A DNA stretch of 64,000 nt from contig CM060899.1 in NCBI GenBank assembly GCA_030762935.1, positions 12,507,001-12,571,000 on the forward strand, read 5' to 3'. Shown in pieces: positions 55,661 to 64,000 of this stretch. A program made the position numbers and the translations under genes. The number at the start of each line of letters is the position of its first letter. Within the stretch, counting starts at the first letter, position 1. The notes under the pieces were generated by a model that saw only the letters and a list, made by a program, of their open reading frames with translations, had not been told where the DNA came from and made no database searches. Origin of the DNA: Hymenopus coronatus. Its lineage: Eukaryota; Arthropoda; Insecta; Mantodea; Hymenopodidae.

Positions 55661-56610
55661 ATCCTTATAAGGTCAGCTGCCATAAGTGACTTCATGTTTT
55701 GTTACCCTGCTGTATCCCTATGCATGTAACTTTAATTTTGTTTTATCACAAAATATTGTTACAATCTACAGTATTCTGTAAGTTTAATAATTTTGATGTG
55801 GCAAACCAACACAAACTTAAGGGGAAAGCTTGTAGTTCCAGCTGCCATAGTACCTTCATGTTTTGTAATTTACTATACATACCCTGTGTAACAATCTTTA
55901 TATTGAATGAGGGTGCTTAAAGAATAGTAAAACAACAATGACATACAAAATTTAAATATCTAATGCATTTATAAAGTGTACAGAAGTAGCCATAGAGCTA
56001 AAAAGTATTAAGTCAATTTTTCAAAATAGTTTTTCAAATGTTTATGAGGTATTAATTGGTCTCTCTAGCAAGATATACATGGCCTAGGGAATTATTCAGT
56101 AGATTAACATAAACAGTTAATCAGTTTTCTTGATTTTCTGGATGACATAATGTTTTTTCCTTCTCCTGAAAAGTTGCAAAACCTGATTTAAAGCCTTTCA
56201 GCTCTGACCGATTCAATTATAGAAATAATAAAACTGGAATAAATATTATTTAAATTCTTAATTTTAATTACAGATTTCATTACAAGGTAATTTAGAACTG
56301 GTTTGGTTAAACTTTTTTTTGAGACTTATTTGGCCTTGCACAAAGTGGATGAATACTGTAGTAAGGTCAATAAAATTAGGAGACGGCATTAAGGAGATAT
56401 TAGTGGTAACTGTAATAATGATAAAAGAGAAACTTACGCACTTCATCACTAATTTGAAAGGCACAGAAAGACACTACAGCAGGAAGAAAACCCTGTATCC
56501 GTCAACTGAACTGAGTATAAACAATTTATGTAGAATGTATAACACTAGTGCACCACAGACTGCAAATGAAAAATATTCAACATCTACTTCAATTTGTGAT
56601 TTGGTAAACT
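55661..56610. other. No recognisable feature
   Basis: AT-rich. A short repeat, (g)tcagctgccataagtgactt / ccagctgccatagtacctt plus catgttttgt, occurs at about 55672 and 55838. Confidence 0.4.
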
Positions 56611-56831
56611 GTTTTTTTTTTGTTTATGTAATGACTGCTTTTATTTCTATGGCACCGCAGGCAATGACACTAGTGATACATGGAATGAAGATGGAGCACT
56701 GGTGGGGGAAATTGGAGAACCCATAGAAAATATGCTCCTGTGCTGCTTTGTCCACCACAAATCTCACATGTCTTAGGATCGAAACCGAGCCATCTAGGCG
56801 AGTGGTCTGACCACTCAGCCTTGGCACGGCC
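56611..56831 (-). mobile_element. tRNA-derived SINE, family S2
   Basis: Inverted copy with a good tRNA head: the complement of cgagtggtctgaccactcag and gatcgaaaccgagccatc. The body carries an internal deletion. Confidence 0.85.
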
Positions 56832-57160
56832 TTCTGATACTTAACAGCTACTACTTACAAAGGTGTAATAAGATAGCAACTGTTTCCACTCAAATGAAAG
56901 TTTACAAGATAAGACTGATACATTAATGAAAGCATGTCTGCACAACTCTGCTACGTTTTAAATTGTCAATAAATGAGGACTAATATTCCCAACAAATGGA
57001 GTACTATTTTCTTTGCATTAGTGATATTAGTAATCAGAAACAAAATTTCTATGTCTGAACTGAAGTAAAGCTGGCAGGGGCTCCAGTGAGGTAACTTCAG
57101 CCCTTAGATTTGAACAAGGTAATTCCCAACAAACATGTGGATCCTTTAAATGCAAATGGA

Positions 57161-57412
57161 GTTTTATTTATGGACACCCTTTAACTACTGTGGTTCTCAG
57201 TGTCCCATTCTATGTTAGGCATGAAAGACGGCCTCATTTTGCTCAATTATTCATCTTATTTTTGCCATAAGTCTACAACATGGGACCAAAGGGTTTACTT
57301 CCCTTCTGAAGGAAGTTATGCTAATGATTTTTATGCCCCAAAAAATCTGGGTCAGAACCTGCAACCTTGGGTATATGAAGCTAGCATTACACCATGGAGG
57401 ACTATGTCAATC
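57161..57412 (-). mobile_element. tRNA-derived SINE, family S1, degenerate
   Basis: Inverted copy with deletions: tttatggacaccctttaact, tgttaggcatgaaagacggc, tatgctaatgatttttatgc and cttgggtatatgaagctagc are readable. Confidence 0.85.
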
Positions 57413-57609
57413 CTTTAGCATCTTTTCAACCCAGAGTACCATCATTAATAACCACATTAAACACTTCTGAGGAGTTATTTCCAACAATATTACCACTATT
57501 TAAAGGAAGTTGAGCTATGTTTGAGTGCATTGTCCTTTCCACAGGTGGCATCTTATATGCTCAAACAAACAAACATTTATGATTGTAGTATGTGTAGCAT
57601 TAAATGACT

Positions 57610-57870
57610 GTTTATGTGTATCAAATATTGATTCCAATTATTAATATTAGAAGATTCAGGCAAATATATAACAGTTTATACATATAATAGAATATTTTCT
57701 CAATTATTTATATTAAATTATTGGGGCAAATGAACAACAGTTTGCATGCAAATTCATTGCTTTTTCAGTTATTAATATTGAACAATTAAGGAAATAAAAT
57801 GACAGCTTTTGCATTACATGAATCAAATACTTTTTCAATTATCAATATTAAACAATTGCAGCAAGGAAAG
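57610..57870. repeat. Tandem repeat, 65-70-bp unit, about 3.5 copies
   Basis: Units start at 57635, 57701, 57766 and 57836 with ca(a/g)tta(t)(t/c)(a/t)atatt. They share (g)caaat(g/a)..aacag(t/c)tt and end in tttttc. AT-rich with internal inverted words around aatattgaacaatt. Confidence 0.75.
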
Positions 57871-58789
57871 CACAGTTAGAACCACTTTTACTTTTATAAC
57901 CACAAGTGTTCCCCACCATCACTTCCTTTCCATAGCTGAAACAGTGGTGATTAAAGCAATATCAGTCAACTGTCTGAGAAATAACACTAGTAGTAAGGGG
58001 ATTGAAAGTGGCAGATGGAGGATCTGTAACAGTAAATAGTAATGGTGTGCAAAATGTGCTATCACCTGCTTGCAAGTGCAAAAGCATGGCCTACATCATT
58101 TCAGCATTCCCAACCCAAGAAACATTCATGCATTGAATGTAACATTACAATCCATAACTGTAGAAACATCACCTGCTATTTATCAAAGCGAACATAAACT
58201 ATATGTTAATAAGAAATATTTACTCTGTATTTCAGATTAAAGAAATTAACATAAATAATGTACACAAATTGTAAGAGGTTTTCAGATTATGAAAATTATC
58301 CATCATTGTACACTTACAGTACAAACAGTGGTTCTGTGCCTCTGAAACATGAATGCACACTGGTTATATGGACAGTAAGTGAGTCAGAGTTCTCGGGCAT
58401 ATGCAGTAAATGCAATCGGCTCAATCCAGCAATAGTAGTTATCAGGGTAGTATCTCCCACCGCAACACCTTTTTATCCTTATTTTGAAATCTCTGTGTAT
58501 TAAGTTAGTTCTGTATGTTCCTTTGATTAATTAGGGAGTGTATATATGTGCTTTAATGTGTTTATCTGAACTTTCCTTTTGCAATCTTAATGAAAATGGC
58601 TCTAGTTTTATTAAAGCTTGCAACAAAAACATTGCACAGCCAAACTAGGGATATTGTGAATAATGTCCATGCATTCATGAAATGTGAAGCAGCTTCTAGT
58701 GAATTATTGATTCCATTGAAAAAGTGCAATAAAGAAAAGTGCTGCAATTTAAGTGCCTAAAAGATACATGCTAAAAATTGTCATGGAAG
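57871..58789. other. No recognisable gene
   Basis: Unassigned AT-rich DNA. Confidence 0.4.
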
Positions 58790-59926
58790 GGGAAACAATG
58801 TGAAGAACAGGGCATTTCTTTGGAACTGCTGGCAAAATGCATAATGTATCAAAGCGCATAACCAACACAGACCACTTTGACAAATGTATCATTGCAATTT
58901 TTACATTATTGAGAAAATGCTGTTTACCATTAATAAACTTCTACCTAAGATTTAGGGAGGCCACAAATTTTAATGGATGTAGCATGAGCTGGAAACTAAT
59001 TTTGAGGGATATGGTGTTCAAGTGAAAAAAAAAAACAAGAAAGAAAACAAAATTATTGCGAGAAAGGTATACTGTTTCATTTTTGCGAGCAGTTATGCAA
59101 TACAGGAAAGAAAGGTGGTCCATAATATATGAGGATGAAACTTACATCCAGAGCACCCATACAGGACTTAACAGCTGGAGTGATGATAGCACCTCAGGTT
59201 TCCATGTGCCTGTTGCGAAAAGGTGTGCATGTGCATGTAGGAGGTAAAACTAGATTTACACCTACAAGCTAAACAAAAAAAAACAGGTGATTATCATCAT
59301 GAATGGAAAAATTAATTCCTAATTTGACTCCTAAATCTGTTTTAGTATTGATAACGCGCCATATCATAATGTGCAGTTGGAAAAGGCCCCAATATCATCA
59401 TCTATCAAAAGTGAGATGCAGACTGGTTTGCAGCAAATAATGTACATTTCATGAAAATATGCTAAAGTTGGAGCTTTCCAACCTAATTAAAGTCCATAAA
59501 CCGGTTCAGAAGAGTTACTTATTGACAGTTTATTGGCTATGCATGAACACTGTCCTTAGATTACCATCCTATTCACCAAATATTAACCCAATATAACTTA
59601 TCTAGGCTGATATCAAACAATGGGTAGCTATCATAACGTAACTTTTAAATATGACAGTGTTATGAAGCTTTGCCAACAAAGTGTTGATAACATTAAAGTG
59701 GAACATTGGAAAATGCCTGTTATCATGCTATAAAATTGGAAGAAAAATATATTGAAAAAGAAGGCCTGTTTGAAAATCTAATAGAAAATTTGGTAATCCA
59801 AGGTGGAGGTTATAGTGATAGTGAAGCAGACGAAAGAGAAATATCTAAAGAAGATGAAAGGGAAAGACATGCAGTAGAAAATGATGATAGTGGTATGTCT
59901 GGTATAAAGAGATTATCACATTAATA
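58790..59926 (+). pseudogene. IS630/Tc1-like DDE transposase, decayed
   Basis: Frames in order: MSWKLILRDMVFK (HTH end), RYTVSFLRAVMQYRKERWSI, IYEDETYIQSTHTGLNSWSD (first Asp), DDSTSGFHVPVAK, SIDNAPYHNVQLEKAPISSS (second Asp), LPSYSPNINPI (third acidic block, Asp lost), then LEEKYIEKEGLFENLIENLV and an acidic tail SEADEREISKEDERERHAVE. Block order and the Asp/Glu-rich end match a DDE_3-type transposase common in arthropods. Several frameshifts and stops. Confidence 0.75.
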
Positions 59927-59958
59927 AAACCCTGCTACTCTTAAGATGAGGTATTTGT

Positions 59959-60207
59959 AGTTTTTTTTTTTTTTTTGGTAGTGTTTAATGCCTACTTTAA
60001 CTACTTATGGCACTGCAGGTGGTGACACTGCTGATACATGAATGAAGATGGAGCACCAGTGGAATGCGATGCCAGGGGAAACCGGAGAAAACCTGCCCCA
60101 ACGCTGCTTTGTCCACCACAAATCTCACATGCAGTCGCTTCGGATCTAACCTGGGCCATCTAGGTCAGATGCGGATGGTCGGAACACTTGGCCATGCCAC
60201 GACCGAC
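59959..60207 (-). mobile_element. tRNA-derived SINE, family S2 (full length, TSD)
   Basis: Full-length inverted copy with an A-tail of about 16 and 8-bp duplications gtatttgt at 59951-59958 and 60208-60215. Confidence 0.9.
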
Positions 60208-60429
60208 GTATTTGTGTGGCGAGAACTATGCACACATGTGTAAAGAATGATACAGGAAGCTGAACATAGTGACCATGAACCGATCCTCCAGTGGTGTTCT
60301 GTTTATGTCACATCATTAGTTATGTCTAGCTGCCTTGAGCAAAATTCATGTATGCCAATGTCCTTGCAGATGGGTAAGTGACATTAGACATACACTATTT
60401 TCAATGCGCTAGAAAGTAAGTCAGAGGCT

Positions 60430-63147
60430 GTACCTGTACTATACTACAACAAATGTGTGGTAAAGAAACTGACACGCCTGTAGCTTCCTTTAATCGAAAT
60501 ACATCTTCCTCTGTTGAATGGGATAAATTGAGGCATGAAGCCAGAAAATCAACCCATGCTCATCGCCGAACTCTACACACCTGCTGGAGCTGTTGTTGGT
60601 ATGTTGGATGCGGCAATCACTTTAGCAGTGCTTTTGCACATGTGTCTAGCTCAGACAATTATTCCCCTGAGTTTCTTACAGTTAAGGCTCTCAAAAATTC
60701 TCCTTTCGTTCTTGAAACCTTGAAGAATACAATCGCCTTTTCACTATGGCAGAGCTAGCCAATACATTTTCATCTTCATGAAACTGTGTACCAGGACCAG
60801 ATGGTATCCATGTTTAAATGTTGCAACATTTCTCTCCGGATGGTAAGACTTTCCTACTCCAAGTCTATAATCGTGTGTGGTTGATGTCACTTTTCCAGAC
60901 AAATGGTAGGAGGTCACCATCATACCTGTTCCTAAACCTAGAAAGGACTGACATCTTCCTTCCAGCTACCATCCTCCTTCCCTCACCTGTTTTGTTTGCA
61001 AGGTGATGGAATGCATGACCAATGGACAGTTGGTGTGGTGGCTAGAATCCTGCAATCTGCTGACTAACACCCAGTGCAGTTTTTGAAGACGTCATTCAGC
61101 AGTTGATCATCTTGTTTCCTATCGATGCAGATCATAGATGGCTTTCTCAAGAGCTGTTGAACAGTTGGGATCTTTTTTTGATGTCGAGAAGATTTATGAT
61201 ACATGTTGACGAGCAGGTCTAATATGTTCCCTCCACATTTGGAATATATGTGGGCACCTGCCGTTGTTCATTCAGGAGTTTAAGCTAGACTGCATTTTCC
61301 AAGTAAGGTTTGCTCGGTTCTCTCACATCCTTTTAGTCAAGAGAATGGAGTGCCACAGTTAGCTGTACTAAGTGTGATGCCATTTACTATAACGATTAAC
61401 TCTATATTGCAATGTGTTCCCCGAGGGGTTTTTTCCTGCTTAATCATAGACGATTTTGCCATCTTTTGTACTTAGCATACACCATTTCTAGAATGCCGTC
61501 TCCAGCAGTGTAAGACAATCTTTCTGCTTGCAGCTTGGAGACTGGCTTTTGCTTCCCAAATGAGAAGGCACTCTGTGTTAATTTTCGGTGCCGTAGAGAT
61601 CTATATCCACTTTCTGTTTGTCTCACACCAGATTTATTTCCATACGCAGATAAGGCAAGGTTCCTTGGGTGGTATTTGATCAAAAACTTTGCTGGTACCA
61701 TACATAACACAGCTGAAAGTGCAAAGTGACCGTTCTCTTAATATTTTACGGATACTGCATGGGACAGTGTTGCTTTGTCTTGTCTTCAATGATCTGATCC
61801 AAGTTGTTTACTTTCATCATGACCATCTGTGCTGAGCAAATTACATTACACAGATGCCACAATCAGGGCAACTGTATGTTATAGAAACCTGCCTCTCAGT
61901 CTCAGGCCTGCAAGTTTTCATTCCCTTAAGCTTCTTGTACTGTCTTGTATATTTCCCAAGGAGAAGAGGGTGTACCCACCTTGGTTGTGTGGTACATCCC
62001 ATGTTGATCTCAGGGTGACAGCCTGGGTGGGAAATCTGATGTAGTATCTGTAGTTGGCTTTTAGAATTTTTATCAAAGTACATTAGCCGTATTTATATGT
62101 ATACCAATGGCAGTAAGTGTCCCAAAGGTGCTGGCTGTACCTTTGTTACTGGCACCAAACCGTATACTTTCAGTTTGCCTAGTAGCACCTCTATTATACT
62201 GCAGGGCTGTATACCATTTACTTAGACATTTTGAATATTTACCATCGATGATTTGGTGACTGTCTTGTTCTGAGTGGTTCCCTCAGTGCACTTCAGAGCT
62301 TTCATGAGCTGTACAATTACCATCCTTTAGTGCAATGAATTCAGGAAGCCCTTCACATTTTGCAAACTTCTGGTGTTAATGTGGAACTTGCATGGATCCC
62401 TGGACATGTTGGGCTATCAGGGAATGAACTGGTAGATTTAGCAGTCACAGAGCCCAGTGTTAATGTTACCAGTGCAACAGTGGAAGATTTTAAGGTAGTT
62501 GTGCAGAGAGCTGTATTTTTGGGCTGGCAAGCGAAGTGATCGTCTCTCCGCAGTAACAAGCTTAGGAAAGATAAAGACATCCCTATAATCTAGGCAAGCT
62601 TCTTACGTCCTTCTCGTCGGGATTAGATGCACTTGGCTCATTTGAAAATTGGCCACTTTTTTTTTTTGTTTACACATATTACCTTTTTAATAGAGATCCT
62701 GAAACTTTCTGGCCGCTCTGTGGAGCAGCTCTGATGGTAGTCCATGTGCTGGTAAAGTGTGCTGCTCTAGTAGCCCTTTGTACCACTCTCCAACTGCCGG
62801 CCTCCTAGCAGAGGTCCTTCGCTATGACCCCGGTGCAGTTGACAGGGTTTTTAAATTTTTATCAACTTTTAGTTTTACCGTAAGGATCTAGTTCGTTTTA
62901 TTTATCATCCTTCTATGCTTTCACATTTACTACCTTTTTACATTCCATTCTTTCACAAGACTTTATGAATTTTATATGGTTTTAAAAATAAATAATTTTT
63001 AGTTCCTTTGTGTCTAATTTTAGCTCTCATTTTATCGGTTGCGGATTTTAACCACATTTTAATTCTGGTCTCGTGCCACGTTTGGTTTTCTAAGGGCGCT
63101 GATAACCTACTAGTTGAACGGCCTTAAACCCCAATGATCATCATCAA
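60430..63147 (+). mobile_element. I-clade LINE, decayed, RT to 3' tail
   Basis: Plus-strand frames follow ORF2 of the 33.8-39 kb element block by block: ASFNRNTSSSVEWDKLRHEA, FSQENGVPQ, SCLIIDDFAIFCT (catalytic block, first residues changed), SDRSLNILRILHGT, MYTNGSKCPKGAGCTFVTGT (RNase H) and VELAWIPGHVGLSGNELVDL, the final RNase H block missing from the other copy. It ends ggccttaaaccccaatgatc-atcatca, a short simple-repeat tail. Frames are broken throughout. Confidence 0.85.
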
Positions 63148-64000
63148 CACGGACAGCTGCTGTACGTTCCTTCTCTTCAACCTTAGTGCAGTGGCTACAC
63201 TCCTCTGAAAAGGATCGTCTGGATATGGTTTTCGAATTGGGTGGCTCCTTCCTTTCCAATGTTCTGATGTATTCTGTTGTATTCTTGTAGCCTCTGCACC
63301 CAAGGGGCAGTCTGTCCCTCCAGATTCTTGAAACTTAACAGTCAGATGAATGAGGGTAGAATGGTTAATCCTCAGGTAGAATGGCTGACCATGCCAGTAC
63401 TTATGGAAACATTGATATTGTCAGGGGCTCTCGCTGGGCAATCCTGCAGTTTTCAAGTGATTTGGAGAGTGGCTTCTGTAGTATGCAATTACCTGCTCCT
63501 GGTCATCCTGGATCTGTGATAGAATGCTACCAATACCCGTGTCGCTGGCATTCATACCCACTAAAAATTCACCACCAGATTGTGGAAACCCTAAAATGTG
63601 ACAGTGCAGACTGCTAATTTTAACACCTGGAACACGCTCTCTGCCTCTTCTATCTGTAAGGCTGGTGCTCTTCCATCAGATGGGTCAGAAGTTTTCCAAT
63701 GTTGGAGACATCTGACGAACAGGCAGTAGCAGCTGTTTAGGCCCAGGAAATCTCACTGCTCTCGTTTGTCTTTTGGGCGAGGCCAATTTATTTCCACTTG
63801 AGCCTTCTGCAGGTTTGTGACACTCCAGATAGTGAAAACATGTGGCCCAAGTAATTCACTTTCTTGCAGAAGATTTATTTATTTTTATTTGTGAAGTACT
63901 CGGTCAGTGCAACCAATATCACTGTTCCCTTCTCTGAAGGCAGACTGGTATCATCTGAGTAAATGCCTGAACTTCCCCAGTTTTCAAGCAGCCAAATAGT
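63148..64000 (-). pseudogene. Ty3/gypsy LTR-retrotransposon pol remnant (RT end and RNase H), partial
   Basis: Minus-strand frames from the right edge: KKVNYLGHMFSLSGV (RT C-terminus, usually 'VxYLGHxVSxxGV'), EINWPRPKDKREQ and DFLGLNSCYCLFVR ('WPxPxxxxxxRSFLGLxxYYRRFV'), GGEFLVGMNASDTGIGSILS, QIQDDQEQVIAYYRSHSP (RNase H, usually 'xTDASxxGIGAVLSQ...'), KYWHGQPFYLR, EGQTAPWVQRLQEYN, then CTKVEEKERTAAVRV at the LINE junction. Frameshifts and stops are frequent. The upstream part runs off the window, and no LTR is seen here. Endogenous, not intact. Confidence 0.8.

Overview
The window looks like AT-rich, repeat-dense nuclear DNA from a metazoan, most likely an arthropod. It has spliced exons, a C2H2 zinc-finger gene with N-terminal 'IKxEIK'-type acidic motifs, tRNA-derived SINEs, Penelope-like elements, an I-clade LINE with an RNase H domain, Jockey/CR1-like LINEs, mariner relatives and a DUF4817-type transposase. 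No bacterial operon, rRNA gene, genuine tRNA gene or CRISPR array is visible. The species cannot be fixed from sequence alone.

Host genes. One gene can be assembled on the plus strand. Its exons are about 15754-16261 (N-terminal acidic region), 23290-23330 (a 41-nt micro-exon) and 40168-41491 (13 C2H2 fingers). Phases match (0, then 2 bases left over, then completed) and give one 612-residue reading frame. The two introns (7.0 and 16.8 kb) hold most of the mobile DNA of the middle of the window. A paralogous N-terminal exon lies on the minus strand at 904-1207. It reads out of the left edge and ends in a GC-AG-type splice donor.

Mobile DNA, left to right. 1.3-10.2 kb: a mariner copy between ~80-bp direct repeats, Penelope (PLE) and LINE remnants, SINEs, and a PLE insertion (8427-9878) with two inverted 3' ends and a 14-bp target-site duplication, nested in an unclassified repeat. 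10.8-15.4 kb: a SINE, a MITE and transposase debris. 17.8-22.4 kb: the unclassified repeat again, a 77-bp satellite and a nearly complete 5'-truncated LINE. 23.9-31.9 kb: a purine-strand simple repeat inside a duplicated element, LINE and SINE fragments and a minus-strand member of a poorly known transposase-like family. 33-39.4 kb: a second member of that family split by a 5.2-kb GC-rich I-clade LINE with a 13-bp target-site duplication. 42-49.3 kb: Harbinger, mariner and DUF4817-type transposase remnants with SINEs. 52-60 kb: a third PLE, an intron-bearing third member of the transposase-like family, a 66-bp tandem repeat and an IS630/Tc1-like transposase. 60.4-64 kb: a decayed I-clade LINE whose 3' tail abuts a Ty3/gypsy pol remnant running off the right edge.

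Most likely novelty: (1) the dispersed transposase-like family (DNCxxQNKN / NLPLP / GHSxxxPDRVFG motifs, recalled as DUF7869-like) with three or four loci, one with a clean 143-bp intron and one with three 18-bp subterminal repeats; (2) an ~830-bp interspersed repeat with no recognisable coding capacity in five places; (3) the PLE insertion with inverted ends and hammerhead-like core.
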